64,000 nt of DNA from Pseudomonas sp. Choline-02u-1 (GCF_002836515.1 NZ_PJBC01000063.1:1-64000); one strand, 5' to 3'. Positions 40,654-50,180 are shown, numbered from the stretch's first letter. Numbers and translations: made by a program. Notes: generated by a model not told the origin, from the sequence alone.

Positions 40654-42309
40654 ATGAAGTCGTCAGCCAGCGACGAACCGCGAGCACCCGGTCAGGCGCC
40701 GATCAAAACCCGCCGTTTCGGCATTTCGCTGGTATGGATCGTGCCGATTGTGGCGGTGCTGGTGGGCATTTCGCTGGTGATACACAACATCCTGCAGGAA
40801 GGCCCGACGATCACCGTCACCTTCAAGACCGGCGATGGCCTGACCGCCAACAAGACTGAAGTCAGGTACCGCAACGTGGTGATCGGCCATGTCTCCGAGG
40901 TCGAACTGGCCGACGATCATAAAAATGTCAACGCCACGATCAAACTGGCCAAACAGGCCGAAGCCTTCACTCGCGAGGATTCCCAGTTCTGGGTGGTGCG
41001 TCCACGCATCGGCGCTGGCGGCGTCTCGGGCATCGATACGCTGCTGTCGGGTGACTACATTGGCGCCGACATCGGTCAGGCCAACAATCGGACAAAAAAC
41101 TTCAAAGGCCTCGAGAACCCCCCGCCGATCACCTACGGCGAACCGGGCAAGCGCTTCACTCTGCACACTGCCGACCTCGGCTCGCTGGACATCGGTTCCC
41201 CCGTCTATTACCGCAAGATTCCCGTTGGCCAGGTGGTCTCCTACGCGCTCGACCCGGACGGCAAAGGCGTCAACATCGAAGTCTTCGTGCATTCGCCCAA
41301 TGATGCCTACGTCACCGAAAATACCCGGTTCTGGAACGCCAGCGGCATCGACATCAATGTCGGCGCCAACGGTTTTGCGGTAAAAACCGAGTCGCTGTCG
41401 ACCTTGCTGGTGGGCGGCATCGCTTTCCGAGCGCCGGACTACAGCCCCAACGACACGCTGGCCAGCGAAGACAGGAATTTCGAACTGTTCGCCAACCAGA
41501 CCGCTGCCCTCGCCCCGCCCGACGGAAAGGCGCAGTATCTGGCCCTGCGTTTTGATCAGGCCTTGCGCGGGCTCAAGGTCGATGCGCCGGTTGAGTTCCT
41601 CGGCATCGAAATCGGTCGAGTGGTGGCAGTCAACCTCGACTTCGACGAGGTCAAACGCACCTTTCCAGTCAATGTCGGCATCGTTATTTATCCGCAGCGA
41701 CTCGGCCGCGCCCACGCAAAAATCCTCAAGACCTACCATGGCGACGAAAACGACGAGGCCGCCGGCGCGCGCCTGATCGGCACATTCATTGAAAACGGTC
41801 TGCGCGCCCAGGCGCGCAATGGCAACCTGCTCACCGGGCAGTTGTATATCTCGCTGGATTTCTACCCCAAAGCGCCGAAGGTCGCGTTCGACCCTACCGC
41901 ACGACCGGTCACTATTCCGACCGTCCCAGGGAGCCTCGAACAGTTGCAGGAAAAACTCGAAGCCATGGTCAACAAGATCAACGCACTGCCGGTGGAGCGC
42001 ATCGCCAACAACCTCGACGGCAATCTGGTCGAGTTGCGCAAGGGGCTGAAGCAGTTCAACGCCAGAACCCTGCCGGGTGTACAGAGCACTCTCGCCGACG
42101 TCAGCAAGACGTTGCAGTCCGCCAATTCGACTCTCGCCGAGGATTCACCGCAACGCGAGCAACTGACCGAGACCCTCGACGAGCTCGGGCGCATGTCGCG
42201 ATCGTTGCGTGAGCTGTCGGATTACCTTGGTCGCCATCCTGAGTCGCTGATTCGCGGGCGTCCCGATAACGCCGCACCGCTGGACCTCAAAGGACCGCCA
42301 CGCAATTGA
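40654..42309 (+). CDS. pqiB: PqiB, MCE-domain intermembrane transport protein
   Basis: A 551-aa inner-membrane-anchored periplasmic protein. The N-terminal TM is at about residues 19-40 (ISLVWIVPIVAVLVGISLVIHN). Then come three MCE repeats, the first GPTITVTFKTGDGLTANKTEVRYRNVVIGHVSEVEL, which in E. coli form a syringe-like lipid conduit across the periplasm, and a C-terminal coiled-coil tail (residues about 430-530). The ATG at 40654 has GAGGAGG 6 nt upstream. In known systems it works with PqiA (permease) and PqiC (outer-membrane lipoprotein); pqiC follows but pqiA is absent. Confidence 0.95.
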   Translation: MKSSASDEPRAPGQAPIKTRRFGISLVWIVPIVAVLVGISLVIHNILQEGPTITVTFKTGDGLTANKTEVRYRNVVIGHVSEVELADDHKNVNATIKLAKQAEAFTREDSQFWVVRPRIGAGGVSGIDTLLSGDYIGADIGQANNRTKNFKGLENPPPITYGEPGKRFTLHTADLGSLDIGSPVYYRKIPVGQVVSYALDPDGKGVNIEVFVHSPNDAYVTENTRFWNASGIDINVGANGFAVKTESLSTLLVGGIAFRAPDYSPNDTLASEDRNFELFANQTAALAPPDGKAQYLALRFDQALRGLKVDAPVEFLGIEIGRVVAVNLDFDEVKRTFPVNVGIVIYPQRLGRAHAKILKTYHGDENDEAAGARLIGTFIENGLRAQARNGNLLTGQLYISLDFYPKAPKVAFDPTARPVTIPTVPGSLEQLQEKLEAMVNKINALPVERIANNLDGNLVELRKGLKQFNARTLPGVQSTLADVSKTLQSANSTLAEDSPQREQLTETLDELGRMSRSLRELSDYLGRHPESLIRGRPDNAAPLDLKGPPRN

Positions 42310-42326
42310 GCACAGGAGCTGCCTCC

Positions 42327-42875
42327 ATGGCTTTACCGTTGAAGATCACCGTGCTCGCTGCGTTCGTGCTACTGACGTCGTGCCGCAGCGACCCGATCAG
42401 CTTTCACACGCTGACCCCGGCGCAACCGGGCGCCAGTCGCAATGGCGCCGACATCGCTATCGAAAGCATCAGCGTGCCGCCGCAGGTCGATCGCGCGCAG
42501 ATTGTGATTCGCCAAGGCAACAGCGGCGTGGCCATTCTTGATACCGATTGGTGGAGCGCCACGCTTGCTGATGAATTACGCGGCGCGCTGGCCGATCAAT
42601 TGAGCGGCGGCGTCGGCCAGCATCGAGCCTCCGTGCGCGTCGATGTGCAGCGCTTCGATTCGATTCCCGGCCAGTACGCCTTGATCGACGTGAAATGGCG
42701 AGTCCGCCCGCTGGGGGCGGCGGACGCGGCGATGCTTACCTGCCGTTCGGTCCTGCAGACGTCTTCAGGGCCGAGCATCGAAGACCTGGTGACTGCGCAA
42801 CAGAACAACGTCAAACGTCTCGCTGCGCACATCGCGCAGACTGCCACCGGCTCGCGCTGCCCGCCGCAAAGCTGA
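42327..42875 (+). CDS. pqiC: PqiC, outer-membrane lipoprotein (ABC-type ‘transport auxiliary’ fold)
   Basis: A 182-aa lipoprotein. The signal peptide MALPLKITVLAAFVLLTSC ends in a lipobox (LLTSC), and SFHTLTP starts the mature PqiC/YmbA domain. It docks onto PqiB hexamers at the outer membrane. I use the ATG at 42327 with AGGAG upstream; a TTG frame 21 nt earlier overlaps the pqiB stop and is less likely. Co-operonic with pqiB. Ends 6 bp from the convergent recombinase gene. Confidence 0.9.
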   Translation: MALPLKITVLAAFVLLTSCRSDPISFHTLTPAQPGASRNGADIAIESISVPPQVDRAQIVIRQGNSGVAILDTDWWSATLADELRGALADQLSGGVGQHRASVRVDVQRFDSIPGQYALIDVKWRVRPLGAADAAMLTCRSVLQTSSGPSIEDLVTAQQNNVKRLAAHIAQTATGSRCPPQS

Positions 42876-42881
42876 CACCGT

Positions 42882-43820
42882 CTATAAATCGAAGCGATCC
42901 ACCGCCCGCCGCCGCTCATTGTCATCGCGCACGTCGTAGTTGGCGGTCGTCTGGATATTGCTGTGATGGGCAAGCTTCTGCGCGATCGACAGGTCGTGCT
43001 CTTCGATCACCCGGGTGATGAATGAACGACGGAAATCATGGGGCATGATCTTCACCCCGACCTGAGTACCACGCTGGCGGGCGATGTAGTAAATCGCGTG
43101 TTTGGTGATGCGCTCGCGGGTGATGTGGCTGCCCCGGCGAATGCGGTTGAACAGAAACGCATCGTCGCTCTCGCCTTCCTTGAGCTGGGAACGACGCAGC
43201 TGCAGCCAGGCGTCGAGTTTGGCAAATGCCCAGGCCGGCGCGTACTTGATCAACTGCTTGTTGCCTTTGCCGGTGACCGTCAGACTGCGTTCGCGAAAGT
43301 CGACCTGACTCAGATCCAGATCCACCGATTCCGACTTGCGCATGCCGGTGCCGTACAGCAACGCAATCACTGCTGCGTCACGCAAGCCCTGCGGGCGCGG
43401 GTCGGCAGCGCAGACTTCCATCAGTTCGTGAATCAGCGTGCGCTTGAGGTTGCGCCCCTGAGACAAGCGTGTACCGGCAATGCCTTTGACCGAACGCATC
43501 TTCAGCAGGTGATCCTGCGTGATGAGGCTCATGCGCCAGGCTTCGTTCATCACGCCGCGCACCGCGTTCACGTACAGCGACGACGTATTCGGCGCGTAAC
43601 CGTCGGCACGCAAAGCGGCGACCAGCGCCACCACATCTTCCGGTTGCAGGCCGTGCCAGGGGATTTCTTCGATATCGACATCTTCGAAACCGAGGCGGTC
43701 GGCGGCGTCTTGCAGCACATAGCGCATGGTCAACTGGCTGGAAGGCGCCAGTCGAGCCAGGTAAACGGTCAGCGGATTGCTGGTGGACGGTGCGGGCTGG
43801 GTACTCGACAAATCACTCAA
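42882..43820 (-). CDS. Tyrosine site-specific recombinase (phage-integrase family)
   Basis: A 312-aa recombinase with an N-terminal SAM-like core-binding domain (to about residue 105) and a catalytic domain with the full set Arg161 (GMRKSE), His261-x-x-Arg264 (HDFRRS), a His in LAHHSN (285) and the nucleophile Tyr295 (TTANYD). XerC/D-like in length. It could be a chromosomal XerC-type paralogue or the integrase of a lost element; no att repeats or tRNA are visible beside it. It stands between pqiC (convergent) and ugd (divergent). Confidence 0.9.
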   Translation of the reverse strand: MSDLSSTQPAPSTSNPLTVYLARLAPSSQLTMRYVLQDAADRLGFEDVDIEEIPWHGLQPEDVVALVAALRADGYAPNTSSLYVNAVRGVMNEAWRMSLITQDHLLKMRSVKGIAGTRLSQGRNLKRTLIHELMEVCAADPRPQGLRDAAVIALLYGTGMRKSESVDLDLSQVDFRERSLTVTGKGNKQLIKYAPAWAFAKLDAWLQLRRSQLKEGESDDAFLFNRIRRGSHITRERITKHAIYYIARQRGTQVGVKIMPHDFRRSFITRVIEEHDLSIAQKLAHHSNIQTTANYDVRDDNERRRAVDRFDL

Positions 43821-44062
43821 ACGAAACGGCCTTGAAATAAAAAACGATTCAACAAAAACAATAAATGTATGAAATGGAACGCAAAAAAACGGCCTGACTC
43901 AATGACAAGGGTTGCCGCCAAAGGGCGACAACCTGACGTTCGAGGTCGTAAAAGTCAATCGGGCATTCCCCGAACGGTCGGAATGCTGCCTCCTCGGCGG
44001 TAGGCGAACTGAAACATCGCGCTCTTATCTTCAATGCAGGGAACTGCAAGCAGGAGTGCGGC

Positions 44063-45442
44063 ATGAAGATCACGGTGTTTGGCAGTGGTTATGTCGGTCT
44101 GGTGCAGGCGGCGGTGCTGGCTGAGGTCGGTCACGAGGTCGTGTGCATGGATGTCGATGCGCAGAAGATCGAGCAGTTACGCGAGGGCCACGTCAGTATT
44201 TTCGAGCCAGGGCTGGCCAGCCTGGTACGCGAGGGCCTGGATTCGAAACGCCTGTTATTCACCACTGATGAGCGGTTCGCGGTGTTGCATGGGCGCGTGG
44301 CGTTTATCGCAGTGGGCACGCCGTCACGCGAGGACGGTTCGGCAGATCTGCGCTTTGTGCTGTCAGTCGGCGACGCTATTGCTCAACATCGTGAGCAGCC
44401 ATTGATCGTGGTGGAAAAATCCACGGTGCCGGTGGGCACGGGCGATGCCTTGCGCAATTACATCGAAAAGGCCCTGATCAAGGTCGGCCGACTGCTGCAG
44501 TTCGATATCGTCTCCAACCCGGAATTCCTCAAGGAAGGCTCTGCCGTTGCCGATTGCCGGCGCCCGGACCGTATCGTCATTGGTTGCGAAGGCGCGGAAG
44601 TGCGCGAGGTGATGCGCGATCTGTACGCACCGTTCAACCGCAACCATGAGCGCATCCTGTTCATGGACCTGCGCAGCGCCGAGCTGACCAAATACGCCGC
44701 CAACTGCATGCTGGCGACCAAAATCAGCTTCATCAACCAGATCGCCGAACTTGCCGAGCACCTCGGTGCGGACATTGAAGCGGTGCGTCATGGCATCGGC
44801 GCCGATTCGCGGATCGGCTATCACTTCATCTATCCGGGTTGCGGCTACGGCGGTTCGTGTTTTCCCAAGGACATGCGCGCGCTGATTCACAGTGCCGAGC
44901 AGGCGCATTGTTCCAGTGATCTGCTGCAAGCGGTCGAGGCGATCAATCAGCGGCAGAAGCACAAGCTGTTCGAGCGCATCAAGGCGTTCTACCACGGCGA
45001 CTTGCGCGGCAAGGCCTTTGCTCTGTGGGGCCTCGCGTTCAAGCCCAACACCGACGACATGCGTGACGCGCCGAGCCGGGTACTGCTCGAGGCTTTATGG
45101 GCTGCTGGCGCCAGCGTGCGTGCGTTCGATCCCGAAGCCATGCAGCAAACCCAGAGGCTTTATCCAAACGAGCCAAAACTGATGTTGATGGGGACGCCTG
45201 AATCAGTATTGGCCGGTGCCGACGCGCTGATCATCTGCACCGAATGGCAACAGTTCAAGGCGCCGGATTTCGAGCTGATCAAACAGCGTCTGAACAGCCC
45301 GGTGATTTTTGATGGCCGCAATCTGTATGACGCTGAACGCCTGGCGCGTAACGGTTTTCAGTATTTCCCGATGGGCCGCGGTGAATCGTGCAAGTTACCG
45401 ATTACGTTGCGGCAGAGGCCGGCGGCTTCGGACGTGGCTTGA
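44063..45442 (+). CDS. ugd: UDP-glucose 6-dehydrogenase
   Basis: A 459-aa NAD+-dependent enzyme oxidising UDP-glucose to UDP-glucuronate, a precursor for exopolysaccharide or modified lipid A sugars. The Rossmann motif FGSGYVGLVQA is at residue 6, FNPEFLKEG (here SNPEFLKEG) near 155, and the catalytic Cys266 in GYGGSCFPKD. Length and motifs are intact. AGGAG precedes the ATG. No polysaccharide cluster follows; its neighbours are a recombinase and an MFS gene, so it may serve a pathway elsewhere. Confidence 0.96.
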   Translation: MKITVFGSGYVGLVQAAVLAEVGHEVVCMDVDAQKIEQLREGHVSIFEPGLASLVREGLDSKRLLFTTDERFAVLHGRVAFIAVGTPSREDGSADLRFVLSVGDAIAQHREQPLIVVEKSTVPVGTGDALRNYIEKALIKVGRLLQFDIVSNPEFLKEGSAVADCRRPDRIVIGCEGAEVREVMRDLYAPFNRNHERILFMDLRSAELTKYAANCMLATKISFINQIAELAEHLGADIEAVRHGIGADSRIGYHFIYPGCGYGGSCFPKDMRALIHSAEQAHCSSDLLQAVEAINQRQKHKLFERIKAFYHGDLRGKAFALWGLAFKPNTDDMRDAPSRVLLEALWAAGASVRAFDPEAMQQTQRLYPNEPKLMLMGTPESVLAGADALIICTEWQQFKAPDFELIKQRLNSPVIFDGRNLYDAERLARNGFQYFPMGRGESCKLPITLRQRPAASDVA

Positions 45443-45560
45443 GCTGGCCCTGTGGTGTCCAGCTGAAGTTGTGTGTGGTGCCATGGAGGTTGACCGGTGG
45501 CGCCTGCACAGAGAGGATGGCGTTCGCCCAAGGCTTCCCGAATAAGGACATTCCCCTTCC

Positions 45561-46739
45561 GTGGCCATCTATTCTCCGTTCATTCGCCGATTGATGATCA
45601 GCTCGCTGACCGTGGTCATCAGTCGCGCACTGATCAGTCCGCTGCTGACCTTGTTTCTCAGCAACAAACTGGGGCTCAATCCGCAGGATGTCGGCTTGCT
45701 ATTGGGCATCGCCGTGTTCAGCGCCACGTTGCTGTCGCTGTACGGCGGCTACATCATCGACAGGCTCGACAAGCGCAAGTTGCTGATCCTGACCATGCTC
45801 TCCAGCGGTATAGGCCTGATCCTGCTGACCGTCGCGCAGAATCTGTATCTGGTCACCGTGGTGCTGATCATCAGCGAGACCGCGTCGGCGCTGTTTCTGA
45901 TCGGCAGCAAGGCGATCCTCAGTGAACACCTGCCGGTGGGCCAGAGGGTCAAGGCGTTTTCGCTCAATTACACGCTGACCAATATCGGCTACGCCGTCGG
46001 CCCGATGCTCGGCGTGGTGATTGCCGGGGTGCAGCCATCCGCGCCGTTCATCGTTGCCGGCGCAATTGCCATTGGCAGTATTTTTCTGCTGTTCGGCGGG
46101 GCCAGGGATGCCCGCCCATTATCTGTCGGCAGCGCGCCGCAGAGTTTCCTCAACACCCTGGTGATCCTCAAAAACGACCGGACGATGGTGTTGTTCACCC
46201 TTGGCTGCCTGCTCAGCACATTGGTGCACGGGCGTTTCACCCTGTACCTGTCGCAATACCTGCTGGTCACCCACACCCAGCAACAAATGCTCGACACGAT
46301 GGCCGCCCTGCTGGCCTGCAACGCAATCACGGTCATCGTGCTGCAGTACCAGGTCGGGCGCTGGCTGAGTCGCGAACACCTGCGTCACTGGATTGCCGGC
46401 GGCACCGCGCTATTCATTATCGGCCTCATCGGTTTCAGCGTGGCCGACAGCCTGCTCGGCTGGTGCGCGGCCATGTTCATTTTCACTTTGGGCGAGATGA
46501 TCATCTACCCGGCCGACTTCCTCTTCGTCGACACCCTCGCCCCGGAGGCACTGCGCGGCAGCTACTACGGCGCGCAAAACCTCGCAGCACTCGGCGGCGG
46601 GGCGAGCCCGGTCATCTGCGGGTTTCTGCTGATGCATACGCCTGCGCCGAGTATGTTCTTCGCCCTGAGCGGGCTGGCAGCGCTAGGCGGCTATCTTTGT
46701 TTTGTCAGCGCGCGCCGCGCTGCTTCAATTCAAAAATAG
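45561..46739 (+). CDS. MFS transporter, MdtH-like
   Basis: A 392-aa, 12-TM major-facilitator protein. Motif A is GGYIIDRLDKRKLLILTMLSS (residues about 59-79), and the TM5 signature NIGYAVGPMLGVVIAG resembles drug:H+ antiporters of the MdtH type. The frame opens with GTG at 45561 with AAGGA 11 nt upstream; an ATG at 45594 is the alternative. It is 118 bp downstream of ugd in the same direction and may be co-transcribed, though no functional link is evident. Confidence 0.88.
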   Translation: MAIYSPFIRRLMISSLTVVISRALISPLLTLFLSNKLGLNPQDVGLLLGIAVFSATLLSLYGGYIIDRLDKRKLLILTMLSSGIGLILLTVAQNLYLVTVVLIISETASALFLIGSKAILSEHLPVGQRVKAFSLNYTLTNIGYAVGPMLGVVIAGVQPSAPFIVAGAIAIGSIFLLFGGARDARPLSVGSAPQSFLNTLVILKNDRTMVLFTLGCLLSTLVHGRFTLYLSQYLLVTHTQQQMLDTMAALLACNAITVIVLQYQVGRWLSREHLRHWIAGGTALFIIGLIGFSVADSLLGWCAAMFIFTLGEMIIYPADFLFVDTLAPEALRGSYYGAQNLAALGGGASPVICGFLLMHTPAPSMFFALSGLAALGGYLCFVSARRAASIQK

Positions 46740-46895
46740 TGCACTAAAACTGCATTTATATGAATTTGTCAGCATCCACTTTGATCGGCAAACTACGCGC
46801 GTTCCTCCCCCAATGTTGGAACGCTTCGAGGGCTTTCCGGATATGCCGGACAAGTCCTTTTTTTTGCCTCGAATTTTGCAAAGGATCAGTTCTAC

Positions 46896-47582
46896 ATGCT
46901 TGCTCGCTGGTTGCCCGCCGCCATCAATACCCGCCCTACTGAATGGAGCCGTGCCGCGATCGGCATGGGCCTGGGCACGCTGTTCAGCGTGTGGATGTGC
47001 GCGCAGGTGTTCGGGCACGACGTTGCGTTTCACCTGATCGGCCCGCTCGGTGCTTCGGCGGTGCTGCTGTTCGCCGTGTCCTCCGGCGCCCTTGCCCAAC
47101 CGTGGTCGATTCTCGGCGGGTACTTGTGCGCTGGAGTGGTTGCCTTGCTGGTAGCCCATGTGCTCGGTCGAACGCTGGGTAGTGCCTGCCTCGCCGCTGG
47201 CATGGCGGTGATCCTGATGTGCTGGCTGCGTTGTCTGCACCCACCGGCCGGCGCCTTGGCGCTGACACTGGTGCTGGCCGATCCGGCCACCATCGCCATG
47301 GACTGGAAAGCCATGGAACCGGTGATGCTCGGCGCCCTGTGCATGCTTGCCAGCGCGCTGGCCTACAACAACCTCACCCGCATCCGCTATCCGAAACGCG
47401 CTGCTGAACCTGCGCCGCCAGTGGTCCCGGTCGACCGCCAGGCGATCACCGCCGAAGACCTGAAACTGGCGCTGGCCGACATGGAGGCTTTCATCGACGT
47501 CACCCCCGAAGACCTTGAGCGCCTGATCCACGCCAGCGAATTGCACGCCAAACGCCGCAGCATTACTGAAACCTTCCGATGA
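46896..47582 (+). CDS. HPP-family membrane protein
   Basis: A 228-aa inner-membrane protein with about four to five TM helices and the family motif LHPPAGALAL (residues about 113-122), preceded by the conserved LIGPLGASAVLLFA. Some HPP proteins, mostly cyanobacterial or plant plastid ones, transport nitrite; the role of proteobacterial members is unknown. The C-terminus adds a soluble helical tail (AEDLKLALADMEAFIDVTPEDL) of about 55 residues. The ribosome site is weak. Followed by a large palindrome. Confidence 0.88.
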   Translation: MLARWLPAAINTRPTEWSRAAIGMGLGTLFSVWMCAQVFGHDVAFHLIGPLGASAVLLFAVSSGALAQPWSILGGYLCAGVVALLVAHVLGRTLGSACLAAGMAVILMCWLRCLHPPAGALALTLVLADPATIAMDWKAMEPVMLGALCMLASALAYNNLTRIRYPKRAAEPAPPVVPVDRQAITAEDLKLALADMEAFIDVTPEDLERLIHASELHAKRRSITETFR

Positions 47583-47589
47583 TCGCCTT

Positions 47590-47682
47590 GTAGGAGCTGA
47601 CGAGTGCAACGAGGCTGCGATCTTTTGATCTTGTTTCTTGAAATCAAAAGATCGCAGCCTCGTTGCACTCGTCAGCTCCTAC
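47590..47682. repeat. Perfect 40-bp-arm inverted repeat
   Basis: Two 40-nt arms (47590-47629 and 47643-47682) are exact reverse complements around a 13-nt loop. Arm features: GTAGGAGCTGACGAGTGCAA then GAGGCTGCGATCTTTTGAT. It begins 8 bp after the HPP stop codon. A sister element lies at 52112-52224. As RNA it would be a very stable hairpin. Confidence 0.92.
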
Positions 47683-47826
47683 GCGCACAGAAAGCAGCCC
47701 TGAGAGAAAAACGCAGATTCCCCCTGCACATATCCCCGTTGTACACGGCAAATTTGCACTGTTACGATCCGCTAACGCCCGCGCGCGGGCTTTTCGAATA
47801 AAGATAATAAAAGCAGGGAGTTACTG

Positions 47827-48933
47827 ATGACAGCTCAGGCTTCATCCCGGCGGACCCCGTCCATGGATGCGATGCAAAACGACGTGCTGGCCGAGGTGCG
47901 CAACCATATCGGCCACCTGACCCTCAACCGCCCTGCGGGCCTCAATGCGATCACCCTCGACATGGTGCGTCTGCTGCAACAGCAGCTTGATGCCTGGGCG
48001 TCCGACGCCAATGTTCACGCCGTGGTATTGCGCGGTGCGGGTGAAAAGGCATTCTGCGCCGGCGGCGACATTCGCTCGCTGTACGACAGTTTCAAAAGCG
48101 GCGACACGCTGCACGAAGATTTCTTCGTCGAGGAATACGCCCTCGACCTGACCATTCATCACTACCGCAAACCGGTGCTGGCGTTGATGGACGGGTTCGT
48201 TCTCGGCGGCGGCATGGGTCTGGTGCAAGGCGCCGATCTGCGCGTGGTCACCGAGAAGAGCCGTCTGGCGATGCCGGAAGTGGCCATCGGTTATTTCCCC
48301 GATGTTGGCGGCAGTTACTTCCTGCCGCGCATTCCCGGCGAGCTGGGGATTTATCTGGGCGTCAGCGGCGTGCAGATCCGCGCTGCCGATGCACTGTATT
48401 GCGGCCTCGCCGACTGGTATCTGGACAGCAGCAAACTGGCCCTGCTCGACGAAAAATTCGACAACATGGAGTGGCAGGACACGCCGCTCAAGTCGCTGCA
48501 GAACCTGCTGGCCAAGCATGCCGTACAAACTTTGCCGGACGCGCCGCTCCAGGCTCTACGCCCGGCCATCGATCACTTCTTCGCCCTGCCCGACGTGCCG
48601 AGCATGATCGAGCAATTGCGCGCCGTCACCGTCGCCGACAGCCACGAATGGGCGGTCTCCACGGCGGATCTGCTGCAAACCCGCTCGCCGCTGGCCATGG
48701 CTGTGACCCTGGAAATGCTCCGTCGCGGCAGGCATTTGAGTCTGGAGCACTGCTTTGCTCTGGAGCTGCATCTGGACCGCCAGTGGTTTGCCCGTGGCGA
48801 CCTGATCGAAGGCGTGCGCGCCCTGCTGATCGACAAGGACAAGTCACCGCGCTGGAACCCGCCGACCGTCGCTGAGCTGGACGCTGCGCAGGTCGCGAGT
48901 TTCTTCCATGGTTTTGATGAGAGCGGGAGCTGA
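47827..48933 (+). CDS. 3-hydroxyisobutyryl-CoA hydrolase (crotonase fold)
   Basis: A 368-aa crotonase-family thioesterase acting in valine breakdown: 3-hydroxyisobutyryl-CoA to 3-hydroxyisobutyrate. Motifs are AFCAGGDIRSLYD (oxyanion hole), VLGGGMGLVQGADLRV and MPEVAIGYFPDVGGSYFLPR (catalytic Glu and Asp). The extra C-terminal roughly 110 residues (HCFALELHLDRQWF, LIDKDKSPRW) separate this HIBYL-CoA hydrolase group from ordinary enoyl-CoA hydratases. GGGAG precedes the ATG. The stop is 3 bp before the isobutyryl-CoA-dehydrogenase-like gene. Confidence 0.9.
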   Translation: MTAQASSRRTPSMDAMQNDVLAEVRNHIGHLTLNRPAGLNAITLDMVRLLQQQLDAWASDANVHAVVLRGAGEKAFCAGGDIRSLYDSFKSGDTLHEDFFVEEYALDLTIHHYRKPVLALMDGFVLGGGMGLVQGADLRVVTEKSRLAMPEVAIGYFPDVGGSYFLPRIPGELGIYLGVSGVQIRAADALYCGLADWYLDSSKLALLDEKFDNMEWQDTPLKSLQNLLAKHAVQTLPDAPLQALRPAIDHFFALPDVPSMIEQLRAVTVADSHEWAVSTADLLQTRSPLAMAVTLEMLRRGRHLSLEHCFALELHLDRQWFARGDLIEGVRALLIDKDKSPRWNPPTVAELDAAQVASFFHGFDESGS

Positions 48934-48936
48934 GCC

Positions 48937-50088
48937 ATGCACGATCTCGAACTGACTGAAGAACAAGTGATGATCCGCGACATGGCCCGGGACTTTGCCC
49001 GTGGCGAAATCGCGCCCCACGCACAAGCCTGGGAAAAGGCTGGCTGGATCGACGACGCCCTCGTGGCGAAGATGGGTGAGCTGGGTTTGCTCGGTATGGT
49101 CGTGCCTGAGGAATGGGGCGGTACTTATGTCGATTACGTCGCCTATGCGCTGGCCGTCGAGGAAATCTCTGCCGGCGATGGGGCCACCGGCGCGTTCATG
49201 AGCATCCACAACTCGGTCGGCTGCGGCCCGGTGCTCAACTACGGCAGCGACGAACAGAAACAGACCTGGCTGGCCGATCTGGCCAGTGGGCAAACCATTG
49301 GTTGCTTTTGCCTGACCGAACCCCAGGCCGGCTCCGAAGCGCACAACCTGCGCACCCGCGCCGAACTGCGCGAAGGCCAGTGGGTGATCAACGGCGCCAA
49401 GCAATTTGTCAGCAATGGCAAACGGGCGAAACTGGCGATCGTCTTCGCCGTGACCGACCCGGACCTGGGCAAGAAAGGGCTTTCCGCATTTCTGGTGCCG
49501 ACCGATACGCCGGGCTTCATCGTCGATCGCACCGAACACAAAATGGGCATCCGTGCTTCCGACACCTGCGCGGTGACGCTGAACAACTGCAGCATCCCCG
49601 AGGCCAATCTGCTCGGCGAACGCGGCAAGGGCCTGGCGATTGCCCTGTCCAACCTTGAAGGCGGACGCATCGGCATCGCGGCGCAGGCATTAGGCATCGC
49701 GCGAGCGGCGTTTGAGGCGGCGCTGGCCTATGCGAAGGATCGCGTGCAATTCGACAAGCCGATCATCGAGCACCAGAGCATCGCCAATCTGCTGGCTGAC
49801 ATGCACATGCAGATCAACGCCGCGCGGTTGCTGATTCTGCATGCGGCGCGGCTGCGCACCGCTGGCAAACCGTGTTTGTCCGAGGCTTCACAAGCCAAGC
49901 TGTTCGCTTCGGAAATGGCCGAGAAGGTCTGTTCGTCGGCAATCCAGATCCATGGCGGCTATGGCTATCTGGAGGATTACCCGGTCGAGAAGTACTACCG
50001 CGATGCGCGGATTACCCAGATTTATGAAGGATCGAGCGAGATACAGCGGATGGTGATTGCGCGGGATTTGAAGAACTATCAGCTCTAA
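48937..50088 (+). CDS. Acyl-CoA dehydrogenase, isobutyryl-CoA-type
   Basis: A 383-aa flavoprotein that would oxidise a short branched acyl-CoA to the 2-enoyl-CoA, passing electrons to ETF. The family motifs are CFCLTEPQAGSEAHNLRT (FAD/substrate loop), LEGGRIGIAAQALGIARAAFE and ITQIYEGSSEIQRMVIAR, whose Glu is the catalytic base of the short-chain group. Pairing with the hydroxyisobutyryl-CoA hydrolase three bases upstream supports isobutyryl-CoA (valine) as the substrate. An enoyl-CoA hydratase between the two steps is supplied by the convergent operon or elsewhere. Confidence 0.9.
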   Translation: MHDLELTEEQVMIRDMARDFARGEIAPHAQAWEKAGWIDDALVAKMGELGLLGMVVPEEWGGTYVDYVAYALAVEEISAGDGATGAFMSIHNSVGCGPVLNYGSDEQKQTWLADLASGQTIGCFCLTEPQAGSEAHNLRTRAELREGQWVINGAKQFVSNGKRAKLAIVFAVTDPDLGKKGLSAFLVPTDTPGFIVDRTEHKMGIRASDTCAVTLNNCSIPEANLLGERGKGLAIALSNLEGGRIGIAAQALGIARAAFEAALAYAKDRVQFDKPIIEHQSIANLLADMHMQINAARLLILHAARLRTAGKPCLSEASQAKLFASEMAEKVCSSAIQIHGGYGYLEDYPVEKYYRDARITQIYEGSSEIQRMVIARDLKNYQL

Positions 50089-50091
50089 AAG

Positions 50092-50160
50092 CTTCACGAG
50101 CAGGCCCGCTCCCATATTGGGCGGTGGAGATCCCTGTGGGGGCGAGCCTGCTCACGAAGG
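50092..50160. repeat. REP pair between convergent operons
   Basis: Diverged REP cores (inverted near 50098, forward near 50139) fill the 92-bp gap between the two convergent acyl-CoA units and could serve as a two-way transcript end. Confidence 0.75.
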
Positions 50161-50180
50161 CGTCAGCTTAGGCACCGCAT

